Origin: Alkalibacterium thalassium
GTDB lineage: Bacteria; Bacillota; Bacilli; Lactobacillales; Carnobacteriaceae_A
Length of the DNA stretch: 64,000 nt
Assembly: GCF_900101165.1 (NCBI RefSeq)
Contig: NZ_FNFK01000006.1
Coordinates: forward strand, 1 to 64,000
Reading direction: 5' to 3'
Position numbers and translations under genes: made by a program. Below are positions 45,011-53,343 of this stretch, one piece after another (within the stretch, counting starts at the first letter, position 1; each line of letters begins with the position of its first letter). The notes under the pieces were generated by a model, which was given only the letters and a program-made list of their open reading frames with translations, had not been told where the DNA came from and searched no databases.

Positions 45011-45676
45011 TCACTCTCCTAAAGCGAATGTTTGTTCTATGTTGTGATGTTTGAGTATTTTTTCTGAAATTTTCTCAAGTTCCGACTGATTTGTAAATTC
45101 ACCGCTGAGCAGATCAGGAAGAATTTCAGACAGAATATATTTTACAGATACCATTTCTTTAAATTCCAGAATGGTATTAAGTGACTCCTGATAGATTTCA
45201 GTAAAGAGATGCTCTGGATTGCCTTTCTGAATTTCCCCGAAGGACTCATATAAAAGATCGACCTTATCTGCAACTGACAGAATTTTCCCTTCAAGGGTAT
45301 CATCTTTCCCTTCTTTCAAACGTTCATAGTATATCGCCTGAAACTCTTTAGGAATTTCCTGCTCAATGAAATGATGCGTCATTGACTCTTCTACATTCGC
45401 CAGCCGCTCTCTCAAGTCCGGATCGGCATATTTGACAGGCGTTTTAATGTCCCCAATGAAAATCTCCGCGTAGTCATGATTAAGTGCTTTTTCATACAAG
45501 GCTTTCCAGTTGATCTCATTGCCGTGATATTCTTCTACTGTCCCCAGAAACTGAGCAATTTTTGTGACTTTGAATGAATGTGAGGCAACAGAATGTTCCT
45601 CGAACTTAAACTTTCCCGGGCAGCGATATATTTTTTCCAGATCACTTAAACTTTTAAAATATTCATGCATTCCCAT
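45011..45676 (-). CDS. HD-domain hydrolase, YfbR-like
   Basis: A 221-residue HD-domain protein. The metal site comprises His in EEHSVASHS (near residue 31), HD in NHDYAEIFIGD (near 68) and Asp in SVADKVDLLYE (near 133). It resembles YfbR-type 5'-deoxynucleotidases, which remove phosphate from dNMPs, but other HD phosphohydrolases share this pattern. GGGGGAGA lies 8 bases before the ATG. It is upstream of uvrA in the same direction, with a gap of about 160 bases. Confidence 0.8.
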   Translation of the reverse strand: MGMHEYFKSLSDLEKIYRCPGKFKFEEHSVASHSFKVTKIAQFLGTVEEYHGNEINWKALYEKALNHDYAEIFIGDIKTPVKYADPDLRERLANVEESMTHHFIEQEIPKEFQAIYYERLKEGKDDTLEGKILSVADKVDLLYESFGEIQKGNPEHLFTEIYQESLNTILEFKEMVSVKYILSEILPDLLSGEFTNQSELEKISEKILKHHNIEQTFALGE

Positions 45677-45727
45677 AATGTATCTCCCCCTGTTTGTGCC
45701 TAAAGTTACTTTATACTAACAACTATC

Positions 45728-46870
45728 TTACCCGTTTTCAAATCTTTTTTTCAGAATGTCAGCTGGGTCATAAACAAACTCGATTGTGCTGTGAGTAATA
45801 TTCTTCTTGACCAGTTCCTGTCTGATGGTTGTCTTGACCTCTTCGAGTCGCTTCTGATCAGAGCAGCCTGTACTTAATGTGACTGTCAGTGCATGTTCCC
45901 GTCCATCGATTGACCAGATATGAAGGTGACTGATATTTGTTACTTCTTCAGACCGTATGAGCAGCTCTTCAATTGTCGACCTAGAAATATTTTTGGGTGT
46001 GGCTTCAAGAAAGACTTGAATCGTCTCTTTGAATAACGGCCAGGTCTTGATTATAATGAAGAGAGCAACCGCTACCGATAATAGAGGATCAAGGTAATAC
46101 CAGTCGGTAAAATGCAAAGTGACGCTGACTGCCAATACACCAAGCCATCCCAGTAAGTCTTCGATCATGTGCAGATTAATAAGGGATTCGTTATGTGAGT
46201 GTCCTTTACTCATGAGCCACGCAGCAAAGCCGTTCGCTCCAATTGCAGCTATCGCCAGCCATAACATCCCCTGATAATTGACTGGTTCCGGCGAAAAGAT
46301 ACGTGGAACAGAATGAAAAATAACAAGTGCAGACCCACCAATCAGAACAACAGATGTAAGCAGAGCCCCAAGAAGAGAAAAACGCTGATGGCCGAAACTG
46401 TACTGGTCATTAGCTTCTTTACCTGACAGTCTTTCAAAATAGCCTGCTGCCCCAACGGATAAAGCATCACCTAAGTCATGAACGGCATCACTGACGATGG
46501 CCATACTATTAAAAAGAAAGCCAAAAATAAATTCGATAATCGAGAACATGAGGTTCAAATAGAAAACAACCGTGATTTTAGTTGTTGCTGACTGACTCTG
46601 CATGCCTGTCAGTCCATGATGATCGTGGCCATGATGTCCATGCTGATGATCAGTTGAATCAGTCTCCTCATAACTGTCAATTAATGTCAGTTTATTAAAC
46701 TCCAGTATTTTAAAAATTGCCGTTAGGTCCGCTTTACTTTCATCCACAGTGAGCTCTCTGTGATCATAATCAATGCTGACTGCTGCATCGTGCTGACTCG
46801 CATTGATTCTTGTCTCCAGTTCGGTACTGCAGTTCCCGCAGTGCAGTCCTTTGATCTTATACGTTATCAT
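45728..46870 (-). CDS. Cation-diffusion-facilitator metal exporter with N-terminal HMA-like domain
   Basis: A 380-residue CDF transporter. Residues 1-65 form an HMA-like metal-binding domain with GLHCGNC (CxxC at 11 and 14). A His-rich linker follows (DHQHGHHGHDHHG, about 75-88), then six helices with metal-site motifs SDAVHDLGD and HMIEDLLG, and a cytoplasmic C-terminal domain. Such transporters export Zn2+, Cd2+ or Co2+ by proton exchange. The start at 46870 overlaps the end of the upstream arsR-type gene only at its ribosome site (AAGAGGT). The HMA-CDF fusion is uncommon. Confidence 0.92.
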   Translation of the reverse strand: MITYKIKGLHCGNCSTELETRINASQHDAAVSIDYDHRELTVDESKADLTAIFKILEFNKLTLIDSYEETDSTDHQHGHHGHDHHGLTGMQSQSATTKITVVFYLNLMFSIIEFIFGFLFNSMAIVSDAVHDLGDALSVGAAGYFERLSGKEANDQYSFGHQRFSLLGALLTSVVLIGGSALVIFHSVPRIFSPEPVNYQGMLWLAIAAIGANGFAAWLMSKGHSHNESLINLHMIEDLLGWLGVLAVSVTLHFTDWYYLDPLLSVAVALFIIIKTWPLFKETIQVFLEATPKNISRSTIEELLIRSEEVTNISHLHIWSIDGREHALTVTLSTGCSDQKRLEEVKTTIRQELVKKNITHSTIEFVYDPADILKKRFENG

Positions 46871-46874
46871 ATGA

Positions 46875-47168
46875 TTACCTCTTTTCATTTGCATGGGATA
46901 TGACTTGTGTGAGTAAGTTATAGACATGGTCATCAGCTAGAGAATACACCCTTTTTCTGCCTTCTCTTCTAACACCTACAAGCCGGACATTTTTCAGTAT
47001 CTTGAGCTGGTGTGAGAGCGCTGACTGTTTAACCTCAAGGCTTTCAGCCAGTTCAGTCACGCTCATTTCAGAATCAGAAAGTGCATAAATTATTTTCAGA
47101 CGTCCAGGATCACTTAATGCTTTAAACAGATCAGTCACTTCGTTGATTGTTTCACCGGAAAGGGACAT
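46875..47168 (-). CDS. ArsR/SmtB-family metal-sensing repressor
   Basis: A 97-residue winged-helix repressor with LFKALSDPGRLKIIYAL and the recognition helix VKQSALSHQLKILKNVRLV. The C-terminal helix carries ADDHVYNLLTQVISHANEK with DxH and Hx-spaced His typical of alpha-5 zinc sites (CzrA/SmtB). The ATG at 47168 is preferred because AAGGAGA directly abuts the ATG at 47174. It precedes the CDF exporter and should be released from DNA by excess Zn or Co. Confidence 0.9.
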   Translation of the reverse strand: MSLSGETINEVTDLFKALSDPGRLKIIYALSDSEMSVTELAESLEVKQSALSHQLKILKNVRLVGVRREGRKRVYSLADDHVYNLLTQVISHANEKR

Positions 47169-47206
47169 AGACATTCTCCTTTTACATAATACGTATTTTG
47201 CATACA

Positions 47207-47228
47207 TGAACAGATATTCATATGTTCA
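47207..47228. promoter_or_regulatory. ArsR/SmtB-type operator
   Basis: A 22-base dyad TGAACA-(10)-TGTTCA with further inner symmetry (GATAT/TCATA), close to the SmtB/CzrA operator pattern ATATGAACA...TGTTCATAT. It lies 39 bases upstream of the repressor start. Confidence 0.8.
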
Positions 47229-47318
47229 CTTTACCATATATTCGGAATTTATCAAGTCTTTAATAAACTCGTCTGTAATAAAATATTCTCCGGTTCTATT
47301 TGCACTTAATGTCCAGAC

Positions 47319-47378
47319 AAAAACAGCACGGCCCTGACTTCCTGAATAACTGCAGAAAAGATCAGAACCATGCTGTTT
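47319..47378 (-). terminator. Hairpin at the boundary between arsR upstream region and MinJ-like gene
   Basis: AAACAGCATGGTTCTGATC pairs imperfectly with the facing GTCAGGGCCGTGCTGTTT, followed by T on the minus strand. It is placed downstream of the minus-strand MinJ-like gene. Confidence 0.7.
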
Positions 47379-47426
47379 AAATTTTATCTCAAATTGTCAC
47401 CATTGAATCCAACCTGTGGACATCAT

Positions 47427-48629
47427 TTATTTAACCAAACTAATTTCTTCCAGGAGAACAACACCGAGATCATGAGGATCGTTTTCATACAGTGCGGTTT
47501 CTGTCATGACCAGCTCACCATCAATACGTTTTATCTTAAGCTTGCAGTAGGAGCGGCTCAGAAAGAGGGATTCGGTAAAATCTTCCGCACTTTCGAGTTT
47601 TTTCTGGTTAGACTCCAGTATCGTATCCCCAATTTCAATGTCCATTTTTTCGGCAGGACTGCCGGGTCTTACGGCTACTACACGCAGGCCTTCTTCAGCA
47701 GGTCCAAACCGGAAGTTCCATTTCCTTTCCCGAAGTCTGTGTCTATAAAGCACAATCACTCCACCAAGGAGAAGGACAGCCAATCCTACAGCTGCTAGTT
47801 CAACCTGCCAGAAAGTTAGTGCAAACAGGATGACGCCTATGACGGATAAACTGACAAAGTCTTTTACCAGCAAGTTCTTAGCCTGTGTCGGCATCTGAGC
47901 CTGTACTGTATACCTGAAGCCTATCAGAACAGGCAGGATCAGAAATGAATAGGGCTGATCGCCGATTGAAAAAACAGGCCACCAGTCAAACAGTTGGGTG
48001 AAGGTAGTCCCGGGAACGACAACCACTAGAGGAATCAGCCATAATGGTGTCATACGGTATCGGGCAACGAGTTTTCCTCGCTTCGTTTTCAGAAAGCGTG
48101 GAGTAAACTGATTGATTTTAGCTATATGAAGAGTAAGAATCGTGCTCAGCAAAACTAGGATAACCAGTGCCAATATGGGTTGCAGCCCCTGAAAAGACAA
48201 ACTGTCTCCTTGTATGAGCGGGCTATTGAACTGACTGACAATTACTGTGACACTCATATTCTCTGGCACGAAAAAACCCAGAACAAGAATCAATAATGCT
48301 GAGAGACTGAACGTAAATACCGGATGAAGAAAACGGTAGCCGAAACCAAGCATGAGTAGCGTAACGATCTGATAGGCAATGATCCAGTCAAGACTGACTG
48401 GAAGTCCCGCAATGAAAGAAACAGCAGACAGGATGGCCCCTGGTATCAGTCCCCATAAGAAGAATCGCTTCAGTTCATAATGGTCCTTGTATATGCTTGC
48501 TCTCAATTGATGACGTGCGTACTTGAAACGTCTGCTCTTCGCTATAAAAACGAGTGCAATTCCGACAAGAAAGGTCGGCTGTAAGATGAATAGAACTAGT
48601 GCGAGTACAATATTTTGCAATACGGTCAT
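47427..48629 (-). CDS. MinJ-like membrane protein with C-terminal PDZ domain
   Basis: A 400-residue protein with about seven to eight membrane helices (residues 5-305) and a C-terminal PDZ domain (LRVVAVRPGSPAEKMDIEIG near 320). This architecture, length and proximity to ftsEX match B. subtilis MinJ, which bridges DivIVA and MinD in division-site selection. The start at 48629 is preferred because AGAAGGG abuts the ATG at 48638. It is the last gene of the ftsE-ftsX-hydrolase-minJ run. No DivIVA or MinCD gene is in view, so the function is inferred. Confidence 0.75.
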   Translation of the reverse strand: MTVLQNIVLALVLFILQPTFLVGIALVFIAKSRRFKYARHQLRASIYKDHYELKRFFLWGLIPGAILSAVSFIAGLPVSLDWIIAYQIVTLLMLGFGYRFLHPVFTFSLSALLILVLGFFVPENMSVTVIVSQFNSPLIQGDSLSFQGLQPILALVILVLLSTILTLHIAKINQFTPRFLKTKRGKLVARYRMTPLWLIPLVVVVPGTTFTQLFDWWPVFSIGDQPYSFLILPVLIGFRYTVQAQMPTQAKNLLVKDFVSLSVIGVILFALTFWQVELAAVGLAVLLLGGVIVLYRHRLRERKWNFRFGPAEEGLRVVAVRPGSPAEKMDIEIGDTILESNQKKLESAEDFTESLFLSRSYCKLKIKRIDGELVMTETALYENDPHDLGVVLLEEISLVK

Positions 48630-48718
48630 GCTGGTCATCCCTTCTTTTCTTTCTCTTCATCATTTTATCATACCCACTTGGAAAATAGGGGCCTGTTCTG
48701 ACAAAAACTTGAGGATAA

Positions 48719-48766
48719 ATAAAAAAACCTTTCACTTATCGATAATAATCGATGAATGAAAGGTTT
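48719..48766 (-). terminator. Terminator of the NlpC/P60 hydrolase gene
   Basis: AAACCTTTCATTCATCGAT and the facing ATCGATAAGTGAAAGGTTT form a long stem with a 4-base loop, followed by TTTT on the minus strand. Confidence 0.85.
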
Positions 48767-48773
48767 AAATAAT

Positions 48774-49946
48774 TTATGGACGTCCAAAACCTGCTACATA
48801 GTTAGACCAGTAACCTGATGTAAATGAAGCTACTGCTACACCAGTGGAAGACTGTGCACCAATAAAGCGGCCCCCACCAAGGTAAATACCTACGTGGTCG
48901 ACTGAACCTGACTGGTTAAAGAAAATCAGATCCCCAGGCTGCGCTTCTGACAATGAAACACGTCTGCTGGCTCCGAACTGTGCTGCTGCACTTCTTGGAA
49001 TGCTTCTTCCAGCACGACGGAAAACAAACTGAGTATAACCTGAACAGTCGAATCCTGCAGGTGTCGTACCGCCATATGAATAACGGGATCCTGTCAGACT
49101 ATGTGCGTTGCTGACCACCCCACCTGATGCTGCAGGCTCTGCTTTTTCTTCAGCTGGCTTGCTAGAAGAACTAGTACTGACCTGATCTTCCTCAGTCGCC
49201 TGTGACACATTGACTGGAGCCGCTGATTCAGCAGCTGTTCTTGATGTCTGAATTTCTTCCAGACGACGCTGACTTTCACGCTGCTGTGCTAAGAATGCTT
49301 CTCTTTCTTCTCTTACTTGGGAGCGTTCTGCTGCAATGGCCGCCATCATCATTTCCTGCTCGGCTTGATTTTCTTCTAGCTGAACTTTAGAATTTTCCAG
49401 GTTGGCAGCCAAAAGAGTCTGTTCTTCCTGTTTTTTGATAGTCAGACGTTCATTTGCTGCAATCAGCTCTTTGTCCTCTATCTGTTTTTCCATAAGATTC
49501 TGGTTCGCAGAAAACAGGGTGTTCACTACATCGATACGCCCGAACGCATCGCCAAGCGACTCGGAATCTAAAATAAATCTGAGAACATTTCCGGATTGTC
49601 CATTGACTTGCATCGCACGAATTTGAGACTGAAGCTGTTCTTCTCTCTGTTCAATCTGTTTAGAAACGGTACTTATTTCTTTCTGAATTGCCTCCAGTTC
49701 GTCGGTTGTTTCCTGAAGCTGCTGAACAAATTCTTCAGCTTCCTTTTCAGTCGCTTCGATTTTTTCAGCAATTTCTTTCAGTTTCTGTTCTGCTTCTTCT
49801 TCCTTCGAATCAAGAGCGTCCATTCGTTCAGAGTAGTCCCCTTCTGTAAGAGGAGTAGCCTCTCCTTTAAACGGTATTCCACTCAAAACAGTCATTCCTA
49901 TTATTCCTGCCACAATCGCATTCTTCAATTTACTTCTATTATCCAC
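48774..49946 (-). CDS. Secreted coiled-coil NlpC/P60 peptidoglycan hydrolase (CwlO/PcsB-like)
   Basis: A 390-residue exported hydrolase. A signal peptide (about 1-30, ending SGIPFKGEA) is followed by a long coiled coil (about 40-240), a Ser/Ala/Glu-rich linker (about 240-280) and an NlpC/P60 domain with catalytic Cys301 in GFDCSGY and His351 in VDHVGIYL. The architecture is that of CwlO, PcsB and P45, whose coiled coil is activated by FtsEX. Its gene lies directly downstream of ftsX, strongly suggesting the same control. Confidence 0.92.
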   Translation of the reverse strand: MDNRSKLKNAIVAGIIGMTVLSGIPFKGEATPLTEGDYSERMDALDSKEEEAEQKLKEIAEKIEATEKEAEEFVQQLQETTDELEAIQKEISTVSKQIEQREEQLQSQIRAMQVNGQSGNVLRFILDSESLGDAFGRIDVVNTLFSANQNLMEKQIEDKELIAANERLTIKKQEEQTLLAANLENSKVQLEENQAEQEMMMAAIAAERSQVREEREAFLAQQRESQRRLEEIQTSRTAAESAAPVNVSQATEEDQVSTSSSSKPAEEKAEPAASGGVVSNAHSLTGSRYSYGGTTPAGFDCSGYTQFVFRRAGRSIPRSAAAQFGASRRVSLSEAQPGDLIFFNQSGSVDHVGIYLGGGRFIGAQSSTGVAVASFTSGYWSNYVAGFGRP

Positions 49947-50016
49947 GTCTGTCTGCCTCTTCTCTGCTATTCTGTTTTTATATGTACGAGAGGGAAGCCC
50001 CTCTCCTTAAATGATC

Positions 50017-50904
50017 TTAAACTTTCAGGAATTTTCTGATGGATAGTGATGATCCGACACTACCAATGACGACACCGATCGTCAGAAGAAGTGCAACTAG
50101 CTGAACCAGGAACGGATTTGGTGCCAGTAAGGCAAAATAGGTTCCTGACAGATAAGTCATGATGGTATCAAATCCACTAAGATAAATATAAGAGATGATT
50201 GAGACTGGTATCAGTGCTCCGATAAATCCGATAAGCGCTCCTTCAATTAGGAACGGCCAGCGGATGAACCAGTTTGTCGCACCAACTAGTTTCATGATCT
50301 CGATTTCGGTTCTTCTTGAGAAAATCGTAATCCTTATCGTGTTCGCAATTAGGAAGACAGCTGTGAAAATCAGTGCAACAATTATAACTGCTCCGACATT
50401 CCTCACAGTAGCCATGACTTCGAACAATCGGTCAGCCGTCGCACCGCCATAGTTTGCATCCGCTACATAGTTCATGTCTTCAACCTGGTCAGCTACGTCC
50501 GATGTAACTTCAGGTGCTTCGGTATTGACGATGAACACATCGTAAAGCGGGTTGTCATCACCCTCAAACAGACCAAATTCGTCACCGTATCTTCCGATAA
50601 CCTTACTCAGTTCGTCATGTCTGCTTGAGAATACAACATGTTCCACTTCATCCAGCTCTTCAAGGTTCTGCTGCAGAGCTTCCTGATCTTCTTCTTCAGC
50701 TGCCAGATCGATATAAACTCTGACACTAACATCTTCTTCAACATCTGTTGCAAGTTTATTGACGTTCATCAGGATTGCGATGAAACTCCCTACAAGAAGC
50801 AGGGTAACTGCAACTGCACTGACCGCCGCGAAAGTCATCCAACCGTTACGTTTAATACTTTTAAATGATTCTTTAATATGTCTCCAGAATGTTCTAGCTC
50901 TCAT
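50017..50904 (-). CDS. ftsX: FtsX, cell-division ABC permease-like subunit
   Basis: A 295-residue FtsX with four membrane helices (about 25-47, 170-195, 220-245, 265-290) and an extracellular loop of about 120 residues between the first two. RRTEIEIMKLVGATNWFIRWPFLIEG is characteristic. It overlaps the 3' end of ftsE by 11 bases; GAAGAAGGGG precedes ATG 50904. FtsEX senses or transmits ATP hydrolysis to a secreted hydrolase, here encoded next to it. Confidence 0.95.
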   Translation of the reverse strand: MRARTFWRHIKESFKSIKRNGWMTFAAVSAVAVTLLLVGSFIAILMNVNKLATDVEEDVSVRVYIDLAAEEEDQEALQQNLEELDEVEHVVFSSRHDELSKVIGRYGDEFGLFEGDDNPLYDVFIVNTEAPEVTSDVADQVEDMNYVADANYGGATADRLFEVMATVRNVGAVIIVALIFTAVFLIANTIRITIFSRRTEIEIMKLVGATNWFIRWPFLIEGALIGFIGALIPVSIISYIYLSGFDTIMTYLSGTYFALLAPNPFLVQLVALLLTIGVVIGSVGSSLSIRKFLKV

Positions 50905-51580
50905 ATCCGTATACCCCTTCTTCCTGGTCACGGGCAATACGGCCGTTTTCAACTGCCAGTACTCTATGCCTTACTCGGTTCACTATGTCACTGTTGTGCG
51001 TTGCCATGATGACCGTTGTTCCCTGATTGTTGATTTCTTCAAGCAAATCCATAATCCCCCATGCTGTTTCAGGGTCTAAGTTACCCGTCGGTTCGTCTGC
51101 GATTAGCACTCGCGGCATATTAGTAATTGCTCGAGCAATCGCTACACGCTGCTGTTCTCCACCGGACAGTTCATTTGGAAACATGCGAACTTTGTGTTTC
51201 AGTCCAACAAGATCGAGGACTTCCAGTACACGTTTCTGAATCTGTTTCGGATTTTTACCAACAACTTGCATCGCATAAGCGACGTTCTCATATACGGTCA
51301 GTCTTGGCAGGAGTTTAAAGTCCTGATAGACCACGCCGACATGTCTTCTGAGGAAAGGTACTTTCTTAGCTTTCAATTTCAATAAGTCAAATTCTCCTAC
51401 TTTTACATTTCCTTTAGTTGGAACTTCTTCTCTGTAAATCATTTTTATAAAAGTAGATTTACCCGCTCCACTTGGACCTACAACATATACAAATTCACCT
51501 TGGTCGATTCTTACATCGAGACCATTTATAGCAGTGATGCCATTAGGGTACTTTTTGTAGACATTAGTCATTTCTATCAT
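50894..51580 (-). CDS. ftsE: FtsE, cell-division ABC ATPase
   Basis: A 228-residue ATPase: Walker A GPSGAGKSTFIKMI (near residue 36), Q-loop VVYQDFKLL, signature LSGGEQQRVAIARA and Walker B VLIADEPTGNLD. It starts the ftsE-ftsX-hydrolase-minJ-like run. A 580-base gene-free leader lies upstream, between it and prfB. Confidence 0.95.
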   Translation of the reverse strand: MIEMTNVYKKYPNGITAINGLDVRIDQGEFVYVVGPSGAGKSTFIKMIYREEVPTKGNVKVGEFDLLKLKAKKVPFLRRHVGVVYQDFKLLPRLTVYENVAYAMQVVGKNPKQIQKRVLEVLDLVGLKHKVRMFPNELSGGEQQRVAIARAITNMPRVLIADEPTGNLDPETAWGIMDLLEEINNQGTTVIMATHNSDIVNRVRHRVLAVENGRIARDQEEGVYGYES

Positions 51581-52089
51581 TAAATAATCACCTATCTATT
51601 GAAATTTTAACTTCTTAACTTCTGGTCTGCTATGTGTGTGGCTTATTCTAGCCTTCATTAGTATATCATCGGGAAAACAGATGTCTGTTTTAAAACAATT
51701 ACAAAAATATTTCATTGTAAGGAAATCGTATTATTATAGTGTAAATAACATGTTTTATATAACCTAATTCAACATACCTCCCCACTTTTAACTTTATTTT
51801 AATCATAAATGGGAAATTATATTATAAACACACCGGATATTCTTTTTTTTTGGGATTAACAAACCAAATCGTTTGTTACATCCATCAATACACGTTTGAC
51901 ATATAATTATGTCCGATTTTTGACAATTCAGGACATATTGATAACTGTTCACTTGCTACCTAATAATACTTATATTAATGAATATATAAATCAGGCGAGG
52001 AGTTCTATTTATCTTTTCAAATGCTGCCGGTAATGCCAGCTGTCCAACCCTATACTTTTACTTAGTAATAAATTCTGAACAATAACAAT
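51581..52089. other. Long AT-rich gene-free region upstream of ftsE
   Basis: No convincing gene. It holds a perfect palindrome AAAACAGA-TG-TCTGTTTT (51674-51691), a 7-bp dyad TATGTCC/GGACATA (51908-51937), and a minus-strand TTGTCA-17-TATGTC promoter-like pair near 51900-51930. A 14-codon frame from ATG 52020 has a GCGAGGAG about 20 bases upstream, too far to support translation. Confidence 0.5.
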
Positions 52090-52126
52090 AAAAGAATGAT
52101 CCGATTTTCATCCGGACCATTCTTTT
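52090..52126 (-). terminator. Terminator of prfB
   Basis: AAAAGAATGGTCCG pairs with the facing CGGATCATTCTTTT, with T run on the minus strand. Confidence 0.8.
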
Positions 52127-52164
52127 ATATGCATATTTATCCCTGATTATAATAAACAGGTAAT

Positions 52165-53272
52165 TTAAGAGCGGTTCATTGAGGCTCGAAGATAAGACTC
52201 GATAAACGGATCCAGATCCCCGTCCATAACGGCATCAGTATTACCCGTCTCGTAATTTGTCCTGTGATCCTTCACCATCGAGTAAGGATGGAACACATAG
52301 GATCTGATCTGCGAACCCCACCCTATTTCTTTTTGTTCTCCTCTTATTTCATCCATTTCTTTCTGTTTCTCTTCCATTTCTTTCTGATACAGTTTAGCTT
52401 TCAGCATGTTCATAGCTGTTTCTCTGTTAGCCAGCTGTGATCGCCCAGCCTGACTGGATGCGACAAGTCCTGTTTCTTTATGAGTGATTCTGACAGCTGA
52501 CTCTGTTTTGTTGATGTGCTGTCCTCCAGCTCCACTCGCTCTGAATGTATCGACTCTTATATCATCCGGGTTGATCTCAATATCAATATCTTCATTGATT
52601 TCAGGTGTCACATCAATTGAGACAAATGACGTGTGACGGCGACCACTTGAATCAAATGGAGAGATCCGCACTAGACGGTGGACCCCTTTTTCAGCTTTCA
52701 GCATGCCATATGCATTCATTCCTTTAACCAGCAGGGTCACACTCTTGATGCCAGCTTCATCACCACTCTGGTATTCAAGAACCTCATAACTGAAGCCTTT
52801 CTTATCGATCCAGCGTGTATACATGCGGTAAAGCATTTCACCCCAGTCCTGAGATTCCGTTCCTCCGGCACCAGGATGAAGCTCGATAATCGCATTGTTC
52901 TTGTCATAAGGCCCGCTAAGCAGCATATCCAGCTCAAACTGCTCGACTGCTTTATCAAGCTCTGATAATGTCATTTCTATTTCTTCTCTTAGATCCGGAT
53001 CATCTTCATCCCTGAGCATGTCTATCAGAAGTTCTACTTCTTCAGTTTTTGCTTCGAGTGATGTGAATGACTGGTATACACTTTTCACTTCATTTGCTTC
53101 TTTGATGACTTTCTGGGCAGACTCCTGGCTGTTCCAGAAATCGGGGTCCGCCATCATATGATCATACTCTGCTATATCTGTTTCCAGCGTCTCTAAGTCA
53201 AAGAGACCCCCTGAAGTCTTCAACCTTCTGTTTGGCTGAAGTTAATTTTTGAGACATTTCACTAATTTCCAT
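52165..53272 (-). CDS. prfB: Peptide chain release factor 2 with programmed +1 frameshift
   Basis: RF2 of 368 residues made from two frames. Translation begins at ATG 53272 (GGAGG 6 bases upstream) and runs 24 codons to an in-frame TGA at 53200-53198. The conserved slippery context AGGGGGTCTCTTTGAC shifts ribosomes +1 so that ...RGSL continues DLETLETD. The anticodon-like SPF tripeptide (RISPFDSSG) and catalytic GGQ ([14 protein letters not shown]) are present. Low RF2 raises frameshifting, so the gene is self-regulated. It follows secA by about 70 bases. Confidence 0.96.
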
Positions 53273-53296
53273 AGTCATCCTCCATTTAATGGTAAG

Positions 53297-53329
53297 GAAA
53301 AGGAACAGATCGTGTTATCCGTTCCTTTC
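53297..53329. terminator. Hairpin between secA and prfB
   Basis: AAAGGAACAGAT faces ATCCGTTCCTTT around a 6-base loop. Only a weak T tract follows, so partial termination or RNA stability is possible. Confidence 0.45.
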
Positions 53330-53343
53330 TCCCACTATTCTTC

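Noticed and set aside
52020-52064. A 14-codon frame (MLPVMPAVQPYTFT)
   Set aside because: The nearest ribosome-like site is about 20 bases upstream, too far, and there is no conservation evidence.
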